A stretch of 7,464 nt of DNA from positions 1-7,464 of the forward strand of contig JAUWLO010000098.1 of assembly GCA_030613605.1 (NCBI GenBank). Reading direction: 5' to 3'. Of the stretch, positions 1-6,573 are shown piece by piece. The notes beneath the pieces are model-generated. The model searched no databases and was not told where the DNA came from. It saw only the letters and a program-made list of their open reading frames with translations. Origin of the DNA: Gammaproteobacteria bacterium. Lineage in GTDB: Bacteria; Pseudomonadota; Gammaproteobacteria; SZUA-152. A program made the position numbers and the translations under genes. Positions within the stretch are counted from its first letter, which is position 1, and every line of letters begins with the position of its first letter.

Positions 1-64
1 ACTAATGACTATCCGGTTTACCTTGATTACAATCAACAAAGGGCTAGAAATATTATATAAATTT

Positions 65-104
65 GGATCGCATTTTCTCTGTCAGCCAAATTTCATAAAG
101 GTCT
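65..104 (+). repeat. Degenerate dispersed repeat, copy A1
   Basis: Aligns without gaps to copy D at 6435-6474 with 29 of 40 identical bases by eye. The shared core is TTTTCTCTGTCA, then ATTTC and AAGGTC. It lacks the TGTCTGCTTTGGG part found at the left of other copies. Confidence 0.6.
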
Positions 105-114
105 ACTGTGCAAT

Positions 115-170
115 CGTTAACGGTCTGTCACAATTTTTTACCAACAGTCGTTGTCCGGCACATAAGAGAC
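115..170 (-). repeat. Degenerate dispersed repeat, copy A2
   Basis: Read on the minus strand it is exactly as long (56 bp) as copy B at 5023-5078 and aligns without gaps. The ends are strongly conserved (GTCTCTTATG and CCGTTAACG) while the middle has diverged, about 32 of 56 identical. It faces copy A1, so the two units converge. Confidence 0.6.
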
Positions 171-205
171 CTTCGCTATTCTCACATTAACTTCGGGTGT
201 CAATC

Positions 206-424
206 GATACTGTTGAAAAACTCTTTATTAGTGGCTGTTAAAAATATTTAAGCTTATTTAAGAGGGTTAATGTTTTTAGATACGGGAAGGGTACAACACG
301 AAGTCGAGCTCACTGTAGAAATCCACACAATAACTCATAAGCAATTATTAAGTTGTGTTTTAGTAAAAACTTAAATTAGACCAAAAATTGGCTTTGTCTG
401 ATTTTAGAGTTTTTCAACAGTATC
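206..424. mobile_element. MITE-like element with 18-bp terminal inverted repeats
   Basis: The ends GATACTGTTGAAAAACTC (206-223) and GAGTTTTTCAACAGTATC (407-424) are perfect reverse complements over 18 bp, bounding 219 bp without a coding sequence. A matching TCAATC occurs at 200-205 and at 423-428, overlapping the right end, and may be a target duplication; this leaves the exact boundary uncertain by 1-2 bp. The interior is AT-rich. Such structure is typical of a non-autonomous insertion-sequence derivative mobilised in trans. I cannot assign the parent IS family. An alternative is a large regulatory or structural palindrome, but the length and the perfect ends favour a transposon relic. Confidence 0.6.
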
Positions 425-534
425 AATCATAAGCGGTAGTTCACTCTATCTTGACAATCATTTGAGAACCTTCCAAAGGAGACATTTAGGATTGGTTAAA
501 TTTTAATCCCTCCGTCCCCTTAAGCTATAATTGG

Positions 535-1935
535 TCAGTCACGATTTCCAGCAGAGCCATCTGGCATACTCATCTGACGAAACAGTCCACGCACCATCCA
601 GGCAAGCATGGCAACACCTGCAAGGAGCACCGCCCACAATCCGAGCTCCTTCCACGGAAATGGAGGTGCTGGCGGCTCTAGTTTCACTTTCCCGCCGAGG
701 GTAAAGACCGATGATGCTCTCCCCTGGTCGATCAATCCCTTTTCCTGCTCTTCATTAATGGTGCGCAGCAGCGTATTATCCACAGGGCGCGCTAGCGCAG
801 CCGTAGTGGCACTTCCAAAGGCAACGGTGTACGGGGACTCACCCTGGGCCACGAACGTCAACAAATGTGGCATCCAACCAATCTCAAGTGTGGGCGGGCT
901 TCCCGATAGTTGGCGCTCCTTATCTGCAAGTATGAAACGCCAGTAGCGGTCTGACGTCAACCATAACTCAATAGGTTCATTCTCCAGCACCGTCCCATCA
1001 TGTTCAAGTGTATAGAACATTCCACTGTGCTGTGTGCGCCAACTGTCCTCTTGCGTTGATCGCGTCATGATTGTGGCGTGTACTACAACGTTCCTGGTCG
1101 TGAAACGAATGCGCGCCCGATCCGTTGGCCAATGTCCGCCAGTATCAAAATTGTAAACGAGCGGATCGTCATTGTCGGGCGCACCGTCAACCTGCATCCA
1201 GCGACGTGGCAACGGTTTCTCAGCAGCGCGAAATGATGCCAGAACACCGGTTAGAGTCACCTCTCGCAATGCCTCCGGCCATGTGATACGCAAGTATCTC
1301 GCTTTGTGTTCAAGTAATCCAATCTCGTTATGGGTAAGCGCCGCTTTATCGGAGTGGAGGTCTGCAAGCGTCACATCTTTCACAACTGTGAACCAATGTG
1401 ATAGGTCATCGCTGGACTCAACATCCACAGTTACCGCAAAGCTGGAATCTTTTGACCGCTTCCACGCCAGCTTAAGGCGGTTAGGTGGTTTCTCAAAGGC
1501 ACTGATATCCAACAAGTAGGCCTTAATACGGTCAGTCTCATCAGCCGGAATCGCCTCGCTGGTGGCATCAACAATCATGCCTTTTTCGTCCGTGATAATC
1601 CGAAGCGTGCGCACAGCAGCATCTTCCTCACCCCGTGTATACAGGGGAAAGAACGGAACTGATTCGGACAAAGGTTCCTGAGCAATCGCCGCGTGAGGCA
1701 GGCGCAGTACGTGCGGCACTACCTGACCCGCCCCATTGAACACGCGGATATCTCCGAGGTCTGGACGTGTCACGCTGCGATAGATGGTGTCGGGGAGGTT
1801 GAGCTCCCACAGCGCCCCCTTACCCTCACTCTCCACAGTAAGTCCGAATGCAAAGTCCTCCGGAACTGGAACATCGCCAAACGCTGGCGTACTCAGCGTG
1901 ATGGCAACAAGGCTTCCTATAAATGAATGTTTCAT
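535..1935 (-). CDS. DUF3999 family protein, secreted and C-terminally membrane-anchored
   Basis: A 466-aa protein of the DUF3999 family; its biochemical role is unknown. Residues 1-20 form a signal peptide (basic MKH, hydrophobic core, A-x-G cleavage before Asp21). A large soluble, beta-rich part follows, expected in the periplasm. Family-like stretches are DLGDIRVFNGAGQVVPHVL near 59-77, VTVDVESSDDLSHW near 168-181 and ARYLRITWP near 212-220. Residues about 430-450 form one membrane helix, followed by a short basic, probably cytoplasmic tail. The frame stays open upstream to 2208, but I chose the ATG at 1935: it gives the signal peptide, has AAGGA at 1948-1952, and overlaps the stop of the upstream DUF2339 gene by ATGA. 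The longer start would add 91 residues of low-quality sequence antiparallel to nothing and overlapping that gene. The overlap implies translational coupling, and the two products probably act together at the inner membrane. The family call comes from remembered family features, not a search. Confidence 0.9.
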   Translation of the reverse strand: MKHSFIGSLVAITLSTPAFGDVPVPEDFAFGLTVESEGKGALWELNLPDTIYRSVTRPDLGDIRVFNGAGQVVPHVLRLPHAAIAQEPLSESVPFFPLYTRGEEDAAVRTLRIITDEKGMIVDATSEAIPADETDRIKAYLLDISAFEKPPNRLKLAWKRSKDSSFAVTVDVESSDDLSHWFTVVKDVTLADLHSDKAALTHNEIGLLEHKARYLRITWPEALREVTLTGVLASFRAAEKPLPRRWMQVDGAPDNDDPLVYNFDTGGHWPTDRARIRFTTRNVVVHATIMTRSTQEDSWRTQHSGMFYTLEHDGTVLENEPIELWLTSDRYWRFILADKERQLSGSPPTLEIGWMPHLLTFVAQGESPYTVAFGSATTAALARPVDNTLLRTINEEQEKGLIDQGRASSVFTLGGKVKLEPPAPPFPWKELGLWAVLLAGVAMLAWMVRGLFRQMSMPDGSAGNRD

Positions 1936-4673
1936 GGCTCTACGTATTCCTTCGTTCTCGGCGGTAATGGTGAGAGATAACCAATCAGAAGAATCAGTAG
2001 CCCAACGACGATAAACGACACGATGCGGGCGACGGTACCAATGTCTGCCAAATCGACCAGGAAGAGTTTCACAACGACTGCACCCAATAGTGTAGCGCCC
2101 ACGATCCATACCGTGCGTTGTTTCAGCCGCGTGCCAGTTGCCATGATGCAGAGCGCCGCAAGCGTCCAGATGATTGAGACCGCAGACTGATAGGTCGGTG
2201 ACGACCAAATCGCCCCAGCATTGAATGGAATGTCACCCAAGTAGTGCGTAGCCCGCGCGATCATACTATTCAGCGTTATGAACGCCACCGTCGACCAGGT
2301 GTACCAACGCCACTGCTTAGAGATCTTCATCCAGCCCTGCCAGCCCCACCACAGGATCGCGACAAGCGCCAGGCATTGCATCATTTCCAACGGGTTCAGT
2401 ACCGGCAGGTAGGGCAGCGGCTGTGGGTTACCTCGCTGTGTGCTCGCATGCAGGATCCAAATGCCCAACGCCAGCACTAGGGGCAGGAGCCCGAGCCCAA
2501 GGTACGCAGTCTTGAACTGTCGGATGGGCCATGTGAGCTTCGACTCTAGTTTTGGCAGTCCCAAGAGTACCGCCATGGGGACCAGCGGCCAAGTGATATA
2601 GTGCCAGGTCGTCGCCTCAGGAACTACCTGCTTTATCACCCACGCAACCTCCCATGTGAGCAGGAATACCGCAACCCAGAGTGTGACACTGTGCCAGAGT
2701 GGTAGGAACGACAGGACTTCCCGGTCCGCTTCGAAACGCCGCAGCATCCAGTACTGAACCACAAAAGCGATGGCCCAGGCACCCCAACCCCAGTGCGCCA
2801 ACGGATGGGCTACCACGTCTTCAGCGAAAGTAGCACCCGTGATACCTATCATCACCGGCAACAGGAGCAGTGGGGGGAAGTCCAGGTAGTGCCAATCAAG
2901 GCGTCTGCGCAATGCGACGATCACCGCTATGCTTGCAGCAACAAAGCCCAGGATTGCGCTTTCGTGGTTGACATCGGCGACGTGCTCCAATATCTCGTTG
3001 ATACCGGCCCCGAACCACCAGCCAAGACCCCAAACGAGTGCCAACCCCGATGCTGGCGCTCCAACCTCCATCAGTGCCTGCTTGTGTCGGTACAGATAGA
3101 AAGCGGTAAAGAGCCCCGAGAAACTCACCATAAGTGCGCTCAGATAGAAGCTGTTCAGCACAGGCACATCCGCAGTCGGTGCGCTAATCTCGCCTATGAA
3201 GGCAGCGCCTGCCCCCCCCTGAACGATCAGGCCAAACTGCCGCGCGAGCAGTCGGTGCTGGCGCACACCAATCCACACCAGAGCAGCGCCTTCGAGTGCC
3301 CAAGCCGCGCCCGTCCAGCGCCCGTCGACGGCCAGTGGTATGGCAACCGTGCCGAACGCAACCGCCAGTGCCAGGAAGACTTCCGTCAACATGCGCATAC
3401 TCTCGCGCCGTCCGCGCCACAGCGTGGTGGCCAAGGCGGCATAGAAGATGCCCGCGCCGAGAGCGCTCAGCGCAAGACCGTACTCAAAATCGCTTACAAG
3501 GGCGCTCTGCAAACCGAATGCGATGAGCGGTACGCCAAAGACGAGCGAACCATCGACGTAGCCTTCCAGATTGGGCGGCTGGCGCAGTGCAAACAATACT
3601 GGAACAGCGACATAGAAAAGGAAGTAAAGCACGAGAAACGGTTCAGTGGTCGCAAAATGCTCGGGCTGATAGTACTGATAGCCCCAGGCACCCCCAATGA
3701 CGAAGGTGAAGACAAAGCCGACCAGGTTGAGTTCGCGCCAGGCCTTGAACCACGCAATCCCCAGAATGCCGGTATTGAGAACTGCATAATAGGAGAACAG
3801 GACCACGTGGCTGCCATCGCGGGAGATGAGCACCGGCGCAAGAAAGCCACCGATCATGGCAAGGATGGCAAGGCTTCTCGCATTTTGCAACACCGCTAAG
3901 GCACTGGACAGTGCTACCAATGCAACCATGAACAAAAGGCCAGGCAAGGTTGCGATCAGGTTATACAGACTCGTTGCAGCAAACACAGTGAGGTAGACAA
4001 TACCCACACCCCCGCCTTGCAATACCAACGCGTAGTTACGACGATGTTCGCGCAGTCGCCAGCCGATTGCAATCAACACCATGCCACCGATCGCCGCGCC
4101 GATCATGCGTAACTCTATGGGCAGCCAGCCACGGTCAACGGCATATTTTAGAAAGAAGGCCACGCCTAGGAACAGGATGATGATACCAATCCGCGCCACC
4201 GTATTGCCACCGGTTAACCAGGCCGGGAATTGTTCAAAGAGGCCTGGACTGGCTTGTGGTTGCCAGCCAGTTCCCTCTTTAGCTTTGGTGGGCTCGATCC
4301 ACGCCTCGGTTGATAGTGTTGGCGCTTCGACGGGTGGAACTGTCGGCTCTGCTGTCACCTCTGGCTCTACCTGAGGGATCTCTTCGATTGCCTCTTCGAG
4401 TACAGTGACCGGCTGAATTTCCTCAGGCACTTTTTCAAGACCAAGCGCTGCTTTTTCTTCAACAGCGGGTGCCTCGGGCACAACTCGTTCTGCTTCTGGC
4501 ACTTTTACTCTTGACAGAAAGTCAGATAGTTCTCGCAGGGTGGATTCAAGGTCGCGTATTTTTTTCTCCAACACCCGTAGACGCGATAAGACTCTCGGCA
4601 TGATGAAAGCGAGTGCTATTAAAAAGGTGACTAAACCGATAGCTGCAAGGATCAGAAAATCAAAAAAATACAT
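1932..4673 (-). CDS. DUF2339 family polytopic inner-membrane protein
   Basis: A 913-aa protein of the DUF2339 family; function unknown. Residues 5-25 form an N-terminal membrane helix. Residues 28-56 are charged and heptad-like (RLRVLEKKIRDLESTL), probably a short coiled coil. Residues about 57-140 are a Pro/Glu/Val-rich linker. From about 152 to 900 there are some two dozen hydrophobic segments. The first carries the family's hallmark: GNTVARIGIIILFLGVAFFL, then KYA, then LQGGGVGIVYLTVFAA near 218-233. The C-terminus has the usual VVKLFLVDLADIGTVARIVSF pattern cut here to its core, VVKLFLVDLADI, and a final helix ending YLSPLPP. Length fits the family. The ATG at 4673 is preceded by GAGGAAT at 4684-4690. 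It is the first gene of a two-gene operon with the DUF3999 gene, with an ATGA overlap at 1932-1935. A G8 tract (3212-3219) lies in the coding sequence. Transporter-like topology is visible, but no transport motif is recognised. Confidence 0.9.
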   Translation of the reverse strand: MYFFDFLILAAIGLVTFLIALAFIMPRVLSRLRVLEKKIRDLESTLRELSDFLSRVKVPEAERVVPEAPAVEEKAALGLEKVPEEIQPVTVLEEAIEEIPQVEPEVTAEPTVPPVEAPTLSTEAWIEPTKAKEGTGWQPQASPGLFEQFPAWLTGGNTVARIGIIILFLGVAFFLKYAVDRGWLPIELRMIGAAIGGMVLIAIGWRLREHRRNYALVLQGGGVGIVYLTVFAATSLYNLIATLPGLLFMVALVALSSALAVLQNARSLAILAMIGGFLAPVLISRDGSHVVLFSYYAVLNTGILGIAWFKAWRELNLVGFVFTFVIGGAWGYQYYQPEHFATTEPFLVLYFLFYVAVPVLFALRQPPNLEGYVDGSLVFGVPLIAFGLQSALVSDFEYGLALSALGAGIFYAALATTLWRGRRESMRMLTEVFLALAVAFGTVAIPLAVDGRWTGAAWALEGAALVWIGVRQHRLLARQFGLIVQGGAGAAFIGEISAPTADVPVLNSFYLSALMVSFSGLFTAFYLYRHKQALMEVGAPASGLALVWGLGWWFGAGINEILEHVADVNHESAILGFVAASIAVIVALRRRLDWHYLDFPPLLLLPVMIGITGATFAEDVVAHPLAHWGWGAWAIAFVVQYWMLRRFEADREVLSFLPLWHSVTLWVAVFLLTWEVAWVIKQVVPEATTWHYITWPLVPMAVLLGLPKLESKLTWPIRQFKTAYLGLGLLPLVLALGIWILHASTQRGNPQPLPYLPVLNPLEMMQCLALVAILWWGWQGWMKISKQWRWYTWSTVAFITLNSMIARATHYLGDIPFNAGAIWSSPTYQSAVSIIWTLAALCIMATGTRLKQRTVWIVGATLLGAVVVKLFLVDLADIGTVARIVSFIVVGLLILLIGYLSPLPPRTKEYVEP

Positions 4674-4683
4674 TTCGCGATGT

Positions 4684-4690
4684 ATTCCTC
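4684..4690 (-). promoter_or_regulatory. Ribosome binding site of the DUF2339 gene
   Basis: GAGGAAT on the minus strand, 10 nt before the ATG at 4673. The GAGGA core is rather far from the codon (12 nt), but it is the only clear site and supports the chosen start. Confidence 0.6.
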
Positions 4691-4740
4691 GTCAAGTATA
4701 AAGTTAGCCATGTAAATTTTTAGTGACTAAACAGTAATAT

Positions 4741-4811
4741 AGTAGCAAATGCTACTTTCGTATAATGAGAAAGTTATACGGGGATTTATGTTAGGCCAAT
4801 ATCCGGATATT
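4741..4811. promoter_or_regulatory. Cluster of inverted repeats in the leader of the DUF2339 operon
   Basis: Three inverted repeats follow each other: AGTAGCA-AA-TGCTACT (4741-4756), CGTATAA-8-TTATACG (4759-4780) and the perfect 14-bp palindrome AATATCCGGATATT (4798-4811). ACTTTC (4754-4759) can also pair with GAAAGT (4769-4774), which excludes both the first and the second stem. The arrangement could be operator sites or alternative RNA hairpins in the leader; no known riboswitch is recognised. Confidence 0.35.
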
Positions 4812-4893
4812 CCACAATGATGCGGATGACTATGCATATACATGAGTGCTTAACATGATAGCAACTGATCTTATTTGGTTCCCAAGTATAGGA

Positions 4894-4923
4894 AGTATAA
4901 ACACCCTTTCTAACCCAAGTCAA
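4894..4923 (-). promoter_or_regulatory. Sigma-70 promoter candidate for the DUF2339-DUF3999 operon
   Basis: On the minus strand TTGACT (4918-4923) is followed after 18 bp by TATACT (4894-4899). A second TATACT lies 9 bp further on (4885-4890), as the motif is tandemly repeated. This is the best promoter match I found upstream of the DUF2339 gene. It would give an untranslated leader of about 210 nt holding the inverted repeats at 4741-4811. A nearer TATACT at 4695-4700 would place the start inside the ribosome site and is less likely. Confidence 0.45.
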
Positions 4924-5022
4924 ACCAAAGAAACCTAAAGATAACTCCTTTCCCTCAGCTACTAACCAATAAGTTTCACGTTTTTATCAAATCATGCCAA
5001 CAATCTGTAACAACTGCTGACC

Positions 5023-5078
5023 GTCTCTTATGGGTCGGATTTTTCCCTTCAAGTATATTTGCCGAAGGTCCGTTAACG
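5023..5078 (+). repeat. Degenerate dispersed repeat, copy B
   Basis: It contains GTCTCTTATGGGTCGG at its left end and GAAGGTCCGTTAACG at its right end. Positions 5032-5071 align without gaps to copy D (6435-6474), 30 of 40 identical by eye. Confidence 0.65.
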
Positions 5079-5102
5079 CAAAACTCAGCTTAATCCCGGT
5101 TA

Positions 5103-5154
5103 GCAGACCCTCATTTATTTACCTCAACAGGGAAAGTACGGCACATAACAGACA
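5103..5154 (-). repeat. Degenerate dispersed repeat, copy C
   Basis: On the minus strand it begins TGTCTGTTATGTGCCG and carries TTTCCCTGT and GGGTCTGC at the family spacing, about 30 of 52 bases matching copy D without gaps. It converges on copy B, as A2 does on A1. Its left end also forms an 8-bp hairpin with 5166-5173, without a T-run, so I do not call a terminator. Confidence 0.5.
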
Positions 5155-5195
5155 TTCGGGAAAATATGTCTGTACGTATTAACTTGTGAAACAGA

Positions 5196-6098
5196 CTAGT
5201 GGAACATATCAGGGAACAGTGCCTCTCCGATGGAGGAAAGAAGTCCCATGGTTATGAGTCCACCAAATAATCCCAGCATTATTGCCATTAAGGTTATTGA
5301 GGTTGCGTGGACGATGCGGTTTTCCATGTATTGACGGAATGACATCATAAGGCCTCGCCACGTAAGCATGATAGTCGGGCTAGTCATCGCGAAGGCGACT
5401 CCCACCGAAATCACCCCGAACATTACGATCAATAAGAAATCTGTACCAGGTAGATCTATCGTTACTAGACTGGGCGGCAGTGGTATGACGACGGCAAAAC
5501 CCCAAATGAGGTTCATAACTAGCGCCCACAAGGGGTAGCACCCAATAACAATTATAACGATCCCTGCCAAAGTTGTGCGTCCATAAAGATGGGCAATTAG
5601 CGATGTGGGGAGCTTCTCACCTGATTGCTGGAGAACAACTTGGCCTTTGCGCCGCAATGCGGAAAAGCCGGCAATGGCGATGGTTATAGTGATAGTGATT
5701 CCAACAAGGCCGCATAAAATGATGAAATCGATGCTTGGTTCCTCACCTAGTGCCATGTATTCATCAGGTAGTTTTGCAGCTTCCATCTGAACTTTATTTT
5801 TGAAGAGGTATGCAATGATGTACGTTGTAGTAGTACCGAGGAATATTGCAACCGAGGTGAATGTGCGCAGCACGAAGATCATCGCTCCGATTGTGGCCTG
5901 ATTTAGGACAATTCTGGGAAGTCCCTTTATTCCTACCTCAATGGGTCCCTTCTGTAGACTTTTAGCGATCTTGTCGAATTTATGGAAAACAAGCGCCATG
6001 ACGGAAATCCCGATGGCTAAGACTAGCCATGGCGTTACAAAAAGGAACTGCATTACCCAAAGAATAATAACACTCTCAAGAGATGGTGTTGGACTCAT
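5196..6098 (-). CDS. Multi-pass membrane protein of unknown family (300 aa)
   Basis: I do not recognise this protein. Its reading frame encodes 300 residues with about six hydrophobic segments: roughly 9-38 (long enough for a hairpin), 66-98, 122-146, 174-206 (long), 219-240 and 262-284. A basic, amphipathic stretch follows the first segment (HKFDKIAKSLQKGPIEVGIK, 39-58), and a second basic loop lies near 148-152 (LRRKG). No nucleotide-binding, catalytic or metal-binding motif is visible. The ATG at 6098 lies 6 bp after the stop of the 68-aa membrane protein gene. A weak GGGT Shine-Dalgarno (6107-6110) overlaps that stop codon, so translational coupling is likely. The stop is TAG at 5196-5198. 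The coding sequence is less GC-rich than the DUF2339 operon. A role as a membrane partner of the 68-aa protein is inference from spacing alone. The gene is real with high probability; its function is open. Confidence 0.82.
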   Translation of the reverse strand: MSPTPSLESVIILWVMQFLFVTPWLVLAIGISVMALVFHKFDKIAKSLQKGPIEVGIKGLPRIVLNQATIGAMIFVLRTFTSVAIFLGTTTTYIIAYLFKNKVQMEAAKLPDEYMALGEEPSIDFIILCGLVGITITITIAIAGFSALRRKGQVVLQQSGEKLPTSLIAHLYGRTTLAGIVIIVIGCYPLWALVMNLIWGFAVVIPLPPSLVTIDLPGTDFLLIVMFGVISVGVAFAMTSPTIMLTWRGLMMSFRQYMENRIVHATSITLMAIMLGLFGGLITMGLLSSIGEALFPDMFH

Positions 6099-6104
6099 GC
6101 GTTA

Positions 6105-6311
6105 TTACCCAACAAATGCCGCGGAGATAGTCAGAAAAACGATGATTGAACCAGCCATGGCGAATACGACTGATAGTGAAATATCTTTAGTGGTTAAAAA
6201 AGTGTCGGCCTGTATGGACCGCAGTAGGAAAAATGCGAGACCTACCAAGTAGAAGAATAGGTAGGCTATGAATCCTGCAGTGACTAAGAGATCTGCTGTT
6301 GTTGTAAACAA
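6105..6311 (-). CDS. Small membrane protein with two helices, unknown family (68 aa)
   Basis: I do not recognise this 68-residue protein. It has two hydrophobic segments, about 8-31 (LLVTAGFIAYLFFYLVGLAF) and 44-66 (SLSVVFAMAGSIIVFLTISA), joined by a polar loop (RSIQADTFLTTKD), so it looks like a helical hairpin. The start is a TTG at 6309-6311. Two in-frame stops (TAATAA) lie immediately upstream and no ATG or GTG occurs in the following codons, so TTG is the best choice, though its Shine-Dalgarno (TTTGGA, 13-18 nt away) is poor. It lies 6 bp upstream of the 300-aa membrane protein gene and is very probably co-transcribed with it. A weak promoter candidate lies at 6367-6395. Small hairpin membrane proteins in such positions are often subunits or regulators of the larger partner; here that is only an inference. 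The unusual start leaves some doubt about the exact N-terminus. Confidence 0.68.
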   Translation of the reverse strand: MFTTTADLLVTAGFIAYLFFYLVGLAFFLLRSIQADTFLTTKDISLSVVFAMAGSIIVFLTISAAFVG

Positions 6312-6366
6312 TTATTAGTGTCCAAAGCTGATAACAACACGATTTCTGACTAAGTATTTTGAGTAA

Positions 6367-6395
6367 AGTATGTATTCTACGCCTTAATAACACAA
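6367..6395 (-). promoter_or_regulatory. Weak promoter candidate for the 68-aa/300-aa membrane operon
   Basis: On the minus strand TTGTGT (6390-6395) is separated by 17 bp from CATACT (6367-6372). This would start transcription near 6360, about 50 nt before the TTG codon. The match to the sigma-70 consensus is partial (3/6 and 4/6), in AT-rich DNA where chance matches are common. Confidence 0.3.
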
Positions 6396-6422
6396 AGATG
6401 TGGTTTCTATCTACACACGGAT

Positions 6423-6483
6423 AATGTCTGCTTTGGGTCGTTTTTTCTCTGTCAGGTCTATTTCCCCAAGGTCCGTTTTGTGG
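6423..6483 (+). repeat. Dispersed repeat, copy D (best preserved)
   Basis: Contains AATGTCTGCTTTGGGTCG at 6423-6440, TTCTCTGTCAGG, and AAGGTCCGTTTTGTGG at 6468-6483. It is the copy to which the others align best. I recall similar TGTCTGCTTTGGGTCG-like intergenic sequences from gammaproteobacterial genomes, but cannot verify this here. Confidence 0.65.
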
Positions 6484-6573
6484 TGGTTGTTAGCCTTCCG
6501 TAATATTTCATCAAAGCCCGCTAAAATATTTTTCGTTTCTTCTTTAAGAGATAGCGTCCTAGATCCTGTTTGT

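Larger units (their letters stand above)
1..534. other. Gene-free AT-rich stretch with repeats
   Basis: I find no supportable gene here. The only sizeable open frame on the plus strand (5-190) runs through two degenerate repeat units. The stretch contains a 6+2+6 palindrome TTGATT-AC-AATCAA (23-36), two convergent copies of the dispersed repeat (65-104 and 115-170), the MITE-like element (206-424) and about 110 bp of plain sequence before the DUF3999 stop. No intrinsic terminator is visible downstream of that gene: the best hairpin (GGATT/AATCC, 489-509) is short and lacks a T-run on the minus strand. Confidence 0.7.
4674..5195. other. Gene-free stretch between the membrane-pair gene and the DUF2339 gene
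   Basis: No gene is supportable in these 522 bp. From right to left they hold the 3' flank of the 300-aa gene, repeat copies C and B, AT-rich sequence without recognisable features (about 4924-5020), the promoter candidate at 4894-4923, the inverted-repeat cluster and the ribosome binding site of the DUF2339 gene. Confidence 0.65.

Noticed and set aside
5..190. Plus-strand open frame of 61 codons at the left edge
   Set aside because: It runs through two diverged repeat units, has no ribosome site and shows no protein-like pattern.
489..509. GGATT/AATCC hairpin downstream of the DUF3999 gene as a terminator
   Set aside because: Only 5 bp of stem with an 11-nt loop and no T-run on the minus strand.
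1..534. CRISPR array suggested by repeated motifs
   Set aside because: The repeats are diverged, alternate in orientation and are not regularly spaced; no cas gene is present.
1936..2208. Upstream extension of the DUF3999 reading frame by 91 codons
   Set aside because: It overlaps the DUF2339 coding region out of frame and would bury the signal peptide. The ATG at 1935 has an ATGA overlap and a ribosome site.
2793..3899. Long open frame on the plus strand opposite the DUF2339 gene (368 codons)
   Set aside because: It is antisense to a well-supported membrane protein. Its product is rich in Gln, Arg, His and Cys without a domain pattern, as expected for the complement of a GC-rich membrane-protein gene.
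5148..5173. 8-bp hairpin downstream of the 300-aa gene as an intrinsic terminator
   Set aside because: The stem ACAGACAT/ATGTCTGT is not GC-rich and no T-run follows on the minus strand; part of it belongs to repeat copy C.
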